Shown here piece after piece: positions 34,096-42,735 of a stretch of DNA of 64,000 bases. The notes below the pieces were generated by a model. The model saw nothing but the letters and a program-made list of their open reading frames with translations. It was not told where the DNA came from and ran no database searches. Source of the DNA: Halorubrum ezzemoulense DSM 17463 (GTDB taxonomy: Archaea > Halobacteriota > Halobacteria > Halobacteriales > Haloferacaceae); assembly GCF_002114285.1 (NCBI RefSeq), contig NZ_NEDJ01000001.1, positions 89,529-153,528 on the forward strand, written 5' to 3'. Position 1 is the first letter of the stretch. Each line of letters starts with the position of its first letter. The position numbers and the translations under genes were made by a program.

Positions 34096-35805
34096 ATGGA
34101 CCACTTTCCGGAAGCGATCAACGCGACGCCCGACCCGACCCTCGTCGTCGACGGCGACGGGGTCGTCCACGCCGGGACGCCGAGCGTTGAGACAGTGTTC
34201 GGGCTCGATCCGGACGACCTCTCCGGCCGAGCGATCGGCGACGTCTTCGAGGATCCGACCGAACTGGACTGGGGACGCGTCGCGTCGCCGCCCTCCGTCG
34301 CCGACCGAGACGGCGGCGAAGCGGGCGCAGCCGGAGACGCGGAGGGGGTTGCGCCGGGGGGTGCCGAGGGGAGCGCACCCGGAGACGGCGAGGAGAGTGC
34401 CCCCCTTGGCGGCGAGGAGGCGAGAGCCGAACGAGACGGGTCTCGACACGACGTGACGGCGCTGATCGAGACGACGCGCGCCGGTGAGGCGCGGTCGATG
34501 GCGGACGGGTTCGAACTGGCCGTGCGCCGCGGGGACGGCGTCCTCGTCCCGGTTCGGGTCAGCGTCGGCCCGATCGAGCTCGGTGGCGACCCGTACGCGG
34601 TCGTCACGGCGATCGACGTCACGAACGAGCGAACGCGGCGGCTGGCGCTCCAGCGCCGCACGAAGACGCTCGAATCCCTCCACGAGGCGACCAGAGAGCT
34701 GCTGAAGACGACCGACAGGGAGACGGCCGCCGAGGCGGCGGTGTCGTACGTCGACGACGTGCTGGGCCACCCGATCGCCGCGATATGGCTGTACGACGAG
34801 CGGGAAAACGCGCTCGAACCGATCGTCTGGACGGACACCGCGGACGACGTCGTCGGCGAGCATCCGACGTTCGCGGCCGACGAGCCGAGCATCACCTGGG
34901 AGGTCTTCGAGAGCGGCGAGCCGACGTACGTCGCGGACGTCCACGACGACCCCGACCGCCACAGCGACGACGCCACGATCCGGAGCGAGCTCGTCGTCCC
35001 GCTCGGGCGGTACGGCGTGTTGAACGTCGGCGCGACGGCCCCGGAGGCCTTCGACGACTCCGACCTCGCGGTGGCGCGCATCTGGGCGGCGACGGTGACG
35101 ATGGTGCTGGTCCGCATCGAGCGCGAGCGGCAGCTCCGGCGGCGCGAGGCGGAGATCGCGCGCGAGCGCGACCGGTTAGAGGAGTTCGCCAGCCTCGTGT
35201 CGCACGACCTCCGAAGTCCGCTCAACGTCGCCACTGGAAACCTCGAGATCGTCACGGAGCGGCTCGCGGAGGAGTCGGTCGACGTGGAGGAGCTGGGCGC
35301 GGTCGAGCGCTCGCTCGACCGGATGGACGTGCTCATCGAGGACCTGCTCGCGCTGGCGCGGCAGGGCGCCAGCATCGACGAGACCGAGCCCGTCGCGCTG
35401 CCCGACCTCGTCGCGGAGTGCTGGGAGACCGTCGACACCGAGTCGGCGACGATCGCGGTCGAGACGGACGCCGTCGTCGCCGCGGACCGCAGCCGCCTGC
35501 GACAGGCCCTCGAGAACCTCATCGCCAACGCGGTCGCCCACGCCGGACCCGACGTGGCGGTCACGGTCGGGGCGCTCGACGACGGCTTCTACCTCGAAGA
35601 CGACGGCCCCGGCGTCGACCCCGGAGACCGCGGAGAGGTGTTCGAGGCGGGCGTGACGACGGACCACGACGGGACCGGGTTCGGACTGAAGATCGTCGCC
35701 GAGGTCGCGGAGGCGCACGGCTGGGCGGTCGAGCTCGCCGAGAGCGAGGCCGGCGGGGCCCGGTTCGAGTTCCGCGGCGTCGACCTCGACCCGGGCGACG
35801 GGTAG
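34096..35805 (+). CDS. PAS-GAF sensor histidine kinase
   Basis: 569 residues from ATG 34096. PAS domain begins at residue ~4 (EAINATPDPTLVVDGDGVVHA), is interrupted by a Gly/Ala/Asp/Glu low-complexity insert of about 40 residues (about 75-115), and resumes. A GAF domain follows (about 200-345), then a HisKA box with FASLVSHDLRSPLNVATGNL, then the HATPase domain with LENLIANAVAHAG (N box) and EDDGPGVD and GTGFGLKIV (G boxes). No transmembrane helix, so cytosolic. It lies directly after the DUF5806 gene; no receiver gene adjoins, so an orphan kinase. Confidence 0.9.
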   Translation: MDHFPEAINATPDPTLVVDGDGVVHAGTPSVETVFGLDPDDLSGRAIGDVFEDPTELDWGRVASPPSVADRDGGEAGAAGDAEGVAPGGAEGSAPGDGEESAPLGGEEARAERDGSRHDVTALIETTRAGEARSMADGFELAVRRGDGVLVPVRVSVGPIELGGDPYAVVTAIDVTNERTRRLALQRRTKTLESLHEATRELLKTTDRETAAEAAVSYVDDVLGHPIAAIWLYDERENALEPIVWTDTADDVVGEHPTFAADEPSITWEVFESGEPTYVADVHDDPDRHSDDATIRSELVVPLGRYGVLNVGATAPEAFDDSDLAVARIWAATVTMVLVRIERERQLRRREAEIARERDRLEEFASLVSHDLRSPLNVATGNLEIVTERLAEESVDVEELGAVERSLDRMDVLIEDLLALARQGASIDETEPVALPDLVAECWETVDTESATIAVETDAVVAADRSRLRQALENLIANAVAHAGPDVAVTVGALDDGFYLEDDGPGVDPGDRGEVFEAGVTTDHDGTGFGLKIVAEVAEAHGWAVELAESEAGGARFEFRGVDLDPGDG

Positions 35806-35835
35806 GCGGGCGGAGGCGCGGGCCGAGCGCGCCCG

Positions 35836-37557
35836 TCAGTCGTCGGCGGGCGCCGCGCCGGCCGGGTCGAGCCCGTCGCCGTGACCCGGGACGGTGCCGT
35901 CGTCGTTCCAGCCGCGGAGCGCGTAGTACTCGGAGAGCGCCGCGTCGAACCCGTCGATGGCGTCGGCGTACGGGAGCGTGTCGTCGCTCCGGTCGAAGCC
36001 GCGGGCGTTGTTGAACGCGCGCTCTAACTCGACGACCCGGGCGCCGAGCGACTGGAGGTCGTCGTAGTCGGCGTCGAGCAGCGCCGCGAGCCGGTCGTCG
36101 GTCACGGTTCCCCGCGAGAACTTACAGACCACCGCCGAGTCGAGGACCGCGTTGCGGTTCTCCTTCGCGACGAGCTTCGGCGGCTTCCCGTCGAGGCCCT
36201 GCGGGTCGAACGCCTCGTCGGGGTCGACGAGCGGGTACTCGTACGGGTAAAACTCCCCGTACATGTGGTCCGCGCCGCGGTTCGCGGTCGCGAACGCGAG
36301 TCCCTGCCCGTTGAGCGCGCGGCCGTCGTGGCCGGAGAAGGCCATCCCCTTGACCGTCCAGTCGTCCGCGCCGAACTCCTCGTGTGCGCGGTGGACGCCC
36401 TCCGCGAGCTTGTCGCCGACGCCCTCGCGATAGGCGATCTGCTCGACGAGCGAGCAGACGAGGTCCGCGTTGCCGAACTCGTCTTCGCTCTCTAAGAACA
36501 TGGAGACGACGTCGCCACAGGAGATGGTGTCCATCCCGAGCTCGTCGCACAGCTCGTTGGCGCGCATCACGTCGACCACGTCGTCGACGCCCGCGTTCGA
36601 GCCGAACGCCATCACCGTCTCGAACTCCGGCCCCTCCGTCTCGACGCCGGTCGCCTCGTCGCGGGTGGGGAGCTTACAGGCGAACGCGCACTGCGAACAG
36701 GTCCCCTTCTCGTACTTCTTCTCCTCGACGCGGTCGCCGGAGATGCCCTCGACGCCCTCGAAGGAGGTCTCCGCGAAGTAGTACGACGGGAGGGCGTCGA
36801 CCTCGTTCGCCAGCTCCGTCACGCTCGTCGTCCCCTGCCGTTTCATGATCGAGTCGGAGGTGGCCGCCTCGCGGTGGACCTCGGCCGCCTTGTCGGGCCA
36901 GTCGACCTCGATTTCGGCGTCCGCGTCGCCGGCGAACGTGAGCGCCTTCACGCCCTTCGCACCGAGGACGGCGCCCAGCCCGCCGCGGCCGAACGCCCGG
37001 GTGTCGGAGGTCATGACCGACGCGAAGCGGACCTCGTTCTCGCCCGCGGGCCCGACGCAGGCGACGTGTTCGGGACCGAGGTCGTGCGTCTCGGCGAACC
37101 GATCGGAGACCGCCGACACCTCGGCCTGCTCCAGGTCGTCGACCGCCTCGAAGGTCACGTCCGGCTCGCCGTCCGGCCCGACCTCACGGACGTGGACCGC
37201 GAGCAGGTCGTCGCTCACGCCCGTGATCTCGACGGCCGCGTACCCCGCGCCGGTGAAGTTTCGCGAGAGGAATCCCCCAGCGTTCGACGAGCAGAGGCCG
37301 TTCGTGAGCGGCGAGACGGCCGTGGCGGCCATCCGGCCGGTGTAGGAGGTCGTCGAGTACTGCATCGGACCCGTCGAGAGGAAGAGGCGGTTCTCCGGGC
37401 CGAGCGGGTCGGCGTCGAACGGGATCCGGTCGTACGCGAGCGACGTGTTGAGCCCGCGGCCGCCGACGAACGACGCCAGCCGGTCGTCGATCCGGGTCGT
37501 CGACGCGGTCCGCTCCGTCAGGTCGATCGTGAGGAGCGGGCCCTGTGCGTGTCTCAT
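35836..37557 (-). CDS. Aldehyde ferredoxin oxidoreductase (tungsten-dependent) family protein
   Basis: 573 residues. N-terminal domain: DRLASFVGGRGLNTSLAYDRI, LFLSTGP, YTGRMAATAVSPLTNG and FGRGGLGAVLGAKGVKAL. The Cys motif CSQCAFACK near residue 290, with a late AVVCKFSRG Cys, supplies the 4Fe-4S cluster beside the tungstopterin. Catalyses oxidation of aldehydes to acids with ferredoxin, by family. The presence in a halophilic, mostly aerobic organism suggests detoxification of metabolic aldehydes. Convergent with the kinase; no partner ferredoxin gene is nearby. Confidence 0.9.
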   Translation of the reverse strand: MRHAQGPLLTIDLTERTASTTRIDDRLASFVGGRGLNTSLAYDRIPFDADPLGPENRLFLSTGPMQYSTTSYTGRMAATAVSPLTNGLCSSNAGGFLSRNFTGAGYAAVEITGVSDDLLAVHVREVGPDGEPDVTFEAVDDLEQAEVSAVSDRFAETHDLGPEHVACVGPAGENEVRFASVMTSDTRAFGRGGLGAVLGAKGVKALTFAGDADAEIEVDWPDKAAEVHREAATSDSIMKRQGTTSVTELANEVDALPSYYFAETSFEGVEGISGDRVEEKKYEKGTCSQCAFACKLPTRDEATGVETEGPEFETVMAFGSNAGVDDVVDVMRANELCDELGMDTISCGDVVSMFLESEDEFGNADLVCSLVEQIAYREGVGDKLAEGVHRAHEEFGADDWTVKGMAFSGHDGRALNGQGLAFATANRGADHMYGEFYPYEYPLVDPDEAFDPQGLDGKPPKLVAKENRNAVLDSAVVCKFSRGTVTDDRLAALLDADYDDLQSLGARVVELERAFNNARGFDRSDDTLPYADAIDGFDAALSEYYALRGWNDDGTVPGHGDGLDPAGAAPADD

Positions 37558-37625
37558 GGACGTACGGAGCGAGCGAGCGGCGATAAAACTCGGGGTGCGA
37601 GCGGCGCGTCCGTTACCACGGGGCG

Positions 37626-38156
37626 TCAGCGGTCGAGGACGTGGTGGGTCACGGCGTCGACGCCGGAGGCCGCCGTGTCGAGCGTCGCCACGCGGAACGC
37701 GTCGTCCGCGCCGTCGACCGGGATCGGGAGCCCGCCGGGGTTCACCCGGACGGTCCCGCCGCGCGCCTCGGCGCCGTGCGCGTGGGTGTGCCCGTGGAGC
37801 ACGTAGTCGTAGTCGCCGCAGTCGACGAGCGCGTCGACGACGAGGTCGCTCGTGCCGTGGGTGACCGCGACGTCGACGGCGTCACCCGCTCCGTCTCCGC
37901 CGCCGAACGAGAGCGCGGCAGCCTCGCCGTGGTAGGTGCCGAACTCCTCGACGGTCGACTCGACCGCCCACTCGCCGTCGTTGTTCCCGCGGACCGCGTG
38001 GAACGCGAAGTCGGCGTCGAACGGGGTCACTGAGAAGGGCGCGACGAAGTCGCCGCAGTGGACGACCGCGTCGACCCCCTCGCGCTCGAACAGCGAGACG
38101 GCCGCCTCGACCGCGGCCGAGTCGTCGTGCGTGTCTGAGACGATGCCGATCAGCAT
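37626..38156 (-). CDS. Metallophosphoesterase (YfcE/MJ0936 type)
   Basis: 176 residues. Metal motifs GIVSDTHDD (residue ~4), VVHCGDFVAP, VRGNNDGEW, VTHGT and YVLHGHTHAHG are all present in order, so the five-motif calcineurin-like fold is intact. Members are small phosphodiesterases of unsettled physiological substrate. Single gene with tight spacing to both neighbours. Confidence 0.9.
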   Translation of the reverse strand: MLIGIVSDTHDDSAAVEAAVSLFEREGVDAVVHCGDFVAPFSVTPFDADFAFHAVRGNNDGEWAVESTVEEFGTYHGEAAALSFGGGDGAGDAVDVAVTHGTSDLVVDALVDCGDYDYVLHGHTHAHGAEARGGTVRVNPGGLPIPVDGADDAFRVATLDTAASGVDAVTHHVLDR

Positions 38157-38192
38157 ACCGGCCGGTCGGCGGCGCGCCACTTCAACCCCCGC

Positions 38193-39194
38193 CTACTCGC
38201 CAGTCAGCGCCTCGCTCGCGGGCGCGAAGTCGATGGTCTGCCCCCGACCCTTCTCGCTCGCGCGCTCGTACAGCATGTGCGCGGCCGCGACCGTCTCGAC
38301 GCCGGTGCCGCCGGAGTCGAAGACTGTCACCGCGTCGTCGCTCGCCCGGCCGGGGTGGTCGCCCGCGACGACCGCGCCGAGGTCGGCGGCGATCCCCTCG
38401 CCCGCCTCGATCAGGCCGGCCTCGACCGCGGCGAGGTACGAGCCGGCGTCCTGCGTCGCGCGCGCCCTCAGGGCGGGGACGTACGTCGCCCGAGCGACGA
38501 GCTCGGGCGGGAGCTCGTTCTTCTCCGGGTGGTCCTGGCCCATCGCCGTGACGTGAGTCCCCGGCTCCACGTCGGCGTCGGCGATCACGGGGTCGCTGGC
38601 GGTCGTCGCGGTGATGACCACGTCGGCCCCCGCCAGCGCGGCGCTCGCGCTCTCGACCGCGGTCACGTCGGCGGCGAGCCGGTCGCCGAAGTCGGCGGCG
38701 AACGCCTGGCGGTTCTCGCGGGTCGGCGAGAAGACGCGGACCGCCTCGAACTCGCGGACCGTGGCGGTCGTCGCGACCTGTCCGCGCGCCTGCGCGCCGC
38801 TGCCGATCACGGCGAGCTCGGTCGCGTCGTCGCGGGCGAGCGCGTCGACCGCGACCGCGCCCGCGGCGCCGGTCTTGAACGGGTTCATCGACGCGCCGTC
38901 GAGCAGCGCGAGCGGTTCGCCCGACTCGGCGTCGAACAGCGGCGTCATGAACCACGCGTCGCCCGCGCCGAACCCCGCCGAGTAGGTGTACCCGCCCATC
39001 GCGCCCGTCTCCGGGAGGAGGGCGGCGTAGGTGGTGAGCATGCCCGGCGGCTCGCGGTTGAGGAGCTTCGTCCGCGGCTCGGCGGGCGCTCCCTCGCCCA
39101 CCTGTCGGTACGCGTCGCGCACGGCGGCGACGTAGTCGGCCGGGTCCGCCAGGTCGTCGACCTCGGAGCTAGTGAGGAACAGGGTCTCCGTCAT
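38193..39194 (-). CDS. Ornithine cyclodeaminase / alanine dehydrogenase family protein
   Basis: 333 residues. NAD(H)-binding fold with LAVIGSGAQARGQVATTATVR at the Rossmann, followed by FSPTRENRQAFAADF and DVVITATTASDPVIADADVEPGTHVTAMGQD. The NPFKTGAAGAVA motif with a Lys near the active site and LYAALLPETGAMGGYTYSAG-type stretch place it in the mu-crystallin/ornithine cyclodeaminase family. Archaeal members include alanine dehydrogenases, so the reaction (ornithine to proline or alanine deamination) is unresolved. Separate promoter; neighbours unrelated. Confidence 0.88.
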   Translation of the reverse strand: MTETLFLTSSEVDDLADPADYVAAVRDAYRQVGEGAPAEPRTKLLNREPPGMLTTYAALLPETGAMGGYTYSAGFGAGDAWFMTPLFDAESGEPLALLDGASMNPFKTGAAGAVAVDALARDDATELAVIGSGAQARGQVATTATVREFEAVRVFSPTRENRQAFAADFGDRLAADVTAVESASAALAGADVVITATTASDPVIADADVEPGTHVTAMGQDHPEKNELPPELVARATYVPALRARATQDAGSYLAAVEAGLIEAGEGIAADLGAVVAGDHPGRASDDAVTVFDSGGTGVETVAAAHMLYERASEKGRGQTIDFAPASEALTGE

Positions 39195-39283
39195 AGTCGG
39201 CCACTCGTGGCGCGGGGACTAAACGGTACAGGACGCGGCGACCGGGAACGCGACGCCGCGGCGACCGGGAATCACTCCGCGCC

Positions 39284-39538
39284 TCAGTCGGCGGTGCCCG
39301 CCGAGGAACCGCCGCCCGCGGAGCGCTCGCCGGCGTCGCCGTCGAACGGCCGCCGTTCGGGGGCGCCGTCCGCGACTGGATTTCGGACGAACATCGCGTG
39401 AGCCATCACCGTGGCCGCGGCGACGGCACCGACCGGGAGCGCCGACGTCAACGACAGTCCGACCAGCGTGAGCGAGGCGGTCACACCGATCAACGCCACC
39501 GGGATGAGCCCAAGCACGTAGTCGTAGTATCCAGTCAT
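39284..39538 (-). CDS. Small two-helix membrane protein
   Basis: 84 residues. Starts MTGYYDYVLGLIPVALIGVT and has hydrophobic helices at about 8-30 and 34-51, then a polar Gly/Ser-rich tail ending SSAGTAD. The TATA-like box ctatattaaat on the other strand sits 26-36 bases before its ATG and fixes the start. Haloarchaeal-specific; function unknown. Confidence 0.6.
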   Translation of the reverse strand: MTGYYDYVLGLIPVALIGVTASLTLVGLSLTSALPVGAVAAATVMAHAMFVRNPVADGAPERRPFDGDAGERSAGGGSSAGTAD

Positions 39539-39563
39539 GCTTCCATTAGCTAGTAGTCGAAAA

Positions 39564-39576
39564 TCTATATTAAATT
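39564..39576 (-). promoter_or_regulatory. TATA box of the 84-residue membrane protein
   Basis: Minus-strand atttaatatagat, 26-38 bases before the ATG at 39538. The wider 278-base gap (39539-39816) otherwise shows no gene, tRNA or repeat that I can identify. Confidence 0.7.
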
Positions 39577-39816
39577 TTTCCCGCGGTTCGGGAGCAGTTC
39601 GTTCGTGAACACGCAGATGTTACTCATAACTTATGGCTTGGTCCGAGGCTCCGTCGACTCGGGATGGGTAGTCGGCGAGAGGAGGGACCAGTGGGAAAAG
39701 AGGTCGGGGAGGAGAACGGCCAGCAAGGAGAGCAACACCACAGTCGGCCGGTCGACCGCGTCAGCGAGAAGCGAGGCACCGCGGTCGGGCGCTCGGCGCG
39801 CAGAGAGCGCGGGTGA

Positions 39817-40227
39817 CTATCGGAACCGGAAGTAGAGGGCCCGCCAGCCGCCGAGGGCGACGGATCCCAACACGAGCATGACGGCGGCGAACGTGACTTC
39901 GGCCCCGCCGCGGAAGACGAACGCGCGCAGCGCGAGTCCGACGACCGCGGCCGGGATCCACGACCGGATCACGAGCGGGACCGAGGACTTCGCGGTCTCG
40001 ACCGCGCCGGCGGAGTAGGCGCCCACGAGCGGCGCGACCACGACCCAGCCGATCAGGAAGGGAGCGAACACGCCCGCTAAGTACAGCGGGTTCGCGGTGA
40101 GGAACTCGACGGTCTGGTGGTTGAGCGTCCCGACGGTCAGTAACAGGATCAACGCGATCACGTCCCCGACGGCGAACGGCGCGGCGCCGCGGTCGAGGCG
40201 GGCGGCGAGAAACGGCGGAGCGTCCAT
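39817..40227 (-). CDS. DUF3054 membrane protein
   Basis: 136 residues, four transmembrane segments (about 18-34, 46-68, 82-102, 110-128). The core DVIALILLLTVGTLNHQTVEFL, then FLIGWVVVAPLVGAYSAG and a C-terminal segment ending RALYFRFR, is the DUF3054 pattern of actinobacterial and haloarchaeal membrane proteins. Function unknown. Confidence 0.85.
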   Translation of the reverse strand: MDAPPFLAARLDRGAAPFAVGDVIALILLLTVGTLNHQTVEFLTANPLYLAGVFAPFLIGWVVVAPLVGAYSAGAVETAKSSVPLVIRSWIPAAVVGLALRAFVFRGGAEVTFAAVMLVLGSVALGGWRALYFRFR

Positions 40228-40320
40228 ACCGACCCCTGCGAGCCGGCCCCACTTTTACGCACGGATTCGTCCGCGCCGGTGCGGTCTCGCGACAGGGCGA
40301 TCCCGCATCGGAGCGGTCGG

Positions 40321-41568
40321 TTACTCGTACAGCGGGTGCGCCTCGCAGAGCTCGACGACGCGCTCACCGACCTCGTAGATGACGTCGTCGCTGTCGACGT
40401 CGTCGACGACGCGGTAGATCAGGTCGCCGACCTCCTCGATCGCGTCGGCGTCGAAGCCGCGGGTGGTGAGCCCGGCGGTGCCCGCGCGGATCCCCGAGGG
40501 GTCGAACGCCGACCGCGTCTCGCCGGGGACCGTGTTCCCGTTGAGGACGATGTTCGCGGCCGCGAGCGCGTCCTCCGCGTCCCCGCCGGAGAGGTCGGGG
40601 TGGGAGTCGCGCAGGTCGGCCAACACGAGGTGGTTGTCGGTCCCGCCGGAGACTAAAGAGAGCCCGTGCTCCTGAAGCGTCTCGGCGAGCACCTCCGCGT
40701 TGTCGACGACCTGCTGGGCGTACTCCTCGAACTCGGGCTCTAAGGCCTCCTTGAACCCGACCGCCTTGCCGGCGACGTTGTGCATCAGCGGGCCGCCCTG
40801 CCCGCCGGGGAAGACGGCCGAGTCGATGTCGTCCGCGAACTCCGCGTCGCACATCACGATCCCGCCGCGGCCGGCGCGGATCGTCTTGTGGGTCGAGCCC
40901 GTGACGAAGTCGGCGACGCCGACCGGCGAGGGGTGGACGCCCGCCGCGACGAGCCCGGTGATGTGGGCGATGTCCGCGAGGTGGTAGGCGTCGACCGCGT
41001 CGGCCGCCGCCTGGATTTTCTCCCACTCGACGGCGCGCGGGTACGCGGAGTAGCCCGAGACGACGATGTCGGGGTCGAACTCCTCGGCGACCTCCCGGAG
41101 CCCCTCGTAGTCGATATACCCCGTCTCGGGGTCGACCTCGTACTGCTCGACCTCGTACAGCTGCCCCGTGAAGTTCGCGGGGTGGCCGTGCGAGAGGTGG
41201 CCGCCGTCATTGAGCTTCAGCGACAGGATCTTGTCTCCCGGTTCGAGGACGGAGTAGTACACCGCCTGGTTCGCCTGCGTGCCGGAGTGCGGCTGGACGT
41301 TGACGTGGTCGGCGCCCCAAAGCTCCTTCGCGCGCTCGATGGCCAGCTCCTCGACCTCGTCGGCGTACTCGCAGCCGGCGTAGTAGCGCGACCCGGGGTA
41401 GCCCTCGGCGTACTTGTTGGTGAGGACGCTCCCCTGCGCCTCCAGCACCGCCTCGCTCACGTGGTTCTCGCTCGCGATCATCGCGAGCGTCTGCTCCTGT
41501 CTGTCGCGCTCGCCCGCCAGCGCGTCGGCGACCGCCGGATCGACCTCCCGGACGTGCTCGTGGTCCAT
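40321..41568 (-). CDS. glyA: Serine hydroxymethyltransferase
   Basis: 415 residues, expected length. PLP Lys in DFVTGSTHKTIRAGRGGIVM; MIASENHVSEAVLEAQGSVLTNKYAEGYPGSRYYAGCEYADEVE is the hallmark N-terminal stretch, and GLTTRGFDAD is near the end. Makes glycine and methylene-tetrahydrofolate (or -methanopterin) from serine, feeding one-carbon metabolism. Connects with mptA (60 kb), which makes the pterin. gattaatgc on the minus strand is 25-33 bases before the ATG. Alone. Confidence 0.97.
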   Translation of the reverse strand: MDHEHVREVDPAVADALAGERDRQEQTLAMIASENHVSEAVLEAQGSVLTNKYAEGYPGSRYYAGCEYADEVEELAIERAKELWGADHVNVQPHSGTQANQAVYYSVLEPGDKILSLKLNDGGHLSHGHPANFTGQLYEVEQYEVDPETGYIDYEGLREVAEEFDPDIVVSGYSAYPRAVEWEKIQAAADAVDAYHLADIAHITGLVAAGVHPSPVGVADFVTGSTHKTIRAGRGGIVMCDAEFADDIDSAVFPGGQGGPLMHNVAGKAVGFKEALEPEFEEYAQQVVDNAEVLAETLQEHGLSLVSGGTDNHLVLADLRDSHPDLSGGDAEDALAAANIVLNGNTVPGETRSAFDPSGIRAGTAGLTTRGFDADAIEEVGDLIYRVVDDVDSDDVIYEVGERVVELCEAHPLYE

Positions 41569-41770
41569 GTGCGAACCCGGGCGCGACCGCGCATTAATCC
41601 TTCCGTCGCCGGCGCACGTGCGACCCCGCTCGCGTCCGCTGCCCCGAGCGCGCGACCCGCGGCGACCGGACGCGAGGCCGCCTCGCGTCGACTGCGCTTG
41701 GGTAACCCCGATCTGCCGAATTTACCCGCCTCAAGCACGCTTATCGGGTTATTCGTTCCATGAACCCCGT

Positions 41771-41782
41771 TAATATTAAATA
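41771..41782 (+). promoter_or_regulatory. TATA box of tbsP
   Basis: taatattaaata, 29-40 bases before ATG 41811; a GC-poor block in a GC-rich region. Confidence 0.65.
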
Positions 41783-41810
41783 CGCAACCGGCTTTCATAC
41801 CGAGAGACAA

Positions 41811-42632
41811 ATGGTGTCGAATTTACTGGCGGCCGACGTCGAGGCCGCGCTCGAAGCGGCCTTCGACGGGGACGACGACGAGCTGCTCGTCGTGGACCCC
41901 GCCGCAGAGACGATCGTATCGCTGGTCGAGACGGCCGTCGGGTGGGACGACCTCCCGAAGCTGTCGATGCTCCCCGACGAACGCACCCTGAAGGACGTGC
42001 TCGACGACTTCGTCGTCGCGTCCCGGGCCGCGGACCTCGTCGCCGACGGCGACCTGGACATCCGAGTGCTGGACGGGGAGGTCGACAACGCCCTGTTCGT
42101 CTCGCCCTCTCGGGTCGTCGCCCTGGTCACCGCGGGGGAGGGCGTCGCCGCGCTCTCGACCGACGACGCGGAGTTCGTCGAGGAGGTGTACGAGACCCAG
42201 CGCGCCGCCTTCGACGACGCAGAGGCGTACGCGCTCCGCACGCCGGCGATCGCCCGGGTCCGCGAGACGCTGGAGTCCGAGATCGGTGAGGAGGCCCGGT
42301 CGGACTTCGACGCCGTCCTCGACGCGACCGAGCGCGACGACGGGGTGGACCTCGACGAGGTGACCGTCTCGCTGCTCGTCGCGGCGAAGAACGACGTGCT
42401 CCTCTACGACATCTCGAAGTGGGGCGAGGACGTCGGTATCGCCTCGAAGGCGACGTTCTCCCGGACGAAGACGCGCCTCGAAGATCAGGGGATCATCGAC
42501 ACGGAGAAGGTCCCGATCGACGTCGGCCGACCGCGGCTCCGCCTGAAGCTCGGCGACGACCGGCTCCGGGACATCGACGCCGCGGAGCTGGCCGCCGAGG
42601 CCGCCGAGATGCTGGCGGCGACGCCCGCCTGA
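41811..42632 (+). CDS. tbsP: TbsP-type transcriptional regulator (formerly DUF5821)
   Basis: 273 residues. I use ATG 41811 (MVSNLLAADVEAALEAAFDG); a 17-residue longer in-frame start at 41760 contains the TATA box, so it is non-coding. The conserved C-terminal region VTVSLLVAAKNDVLLYDISKWGEDVGIASKATFSRTKTRLEDQGIIDTEKVPIDVGRPRLRLKLGDDRL is a winged HTH and is strongly retained in haloarchaeal TbsP proteins, which regulate glycolytic/gluconeogenic genes with TrmB in Haloferax. Target genes here are unknown. Confidence 0.75.
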   Translation: MVSNLLAADVEAALEAAFDGDDDELLVVDPAAETIVSLVETAVGWDDLPKLSMLPDERTLKDVLDDFVVASRAADLVADGDLDIRVLDGEVDNALFVSPSRVVALVTAGEGVAALSTDDAEFVEEVYETQRAAFDDAEAYALRTPAIARVRETLESEIGEEARSDFDAVLDATERDDGVDLDEVTVSLLVAAKNDVLLYDISKWGEDVGIASKATFSRTKTRLEDQGIIDTEKVPIDVGRPRLRLKLGDDRLRDIDAAELAAEAAEMLAATPA

Positions 42633-42690
42633 GCGCGCCCGCGAGCGCTCTCGGACTCCCTCCGCGGACGCGCCGAACGAGCCGCCGCGC

Positions 42691-42713
42691 GCCGCGGACC
42701 CGCGGCTTTTTTT
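42691..42713 (+). terminator. Hairpin plus T-run between tbsP and the YcaO gene
   Basis: gccgcggacccgcggc (42691-42706) can fold into a 6-bp stem with a 4-base loop and is followed by seven T. It looks like a terminator for tbsP. The T-run (42707-42713) also lies 23-29 bases before the next ATG and so can equally act as the TATA box of the YcaO gene. Confidence 0.5.
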
Positions 42714-42735
42714 CGCCGCCTCGCGTCGACCGGGT

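Noticed and set aside
39605..39835. A 76-codon plus-strand ORF in the 39.5-39.8 kb gap
   Set aside because: No promoter with correct spacing, low-complexity Ser/Arg content, and it runs into the DUF3054 gene on the other strand.
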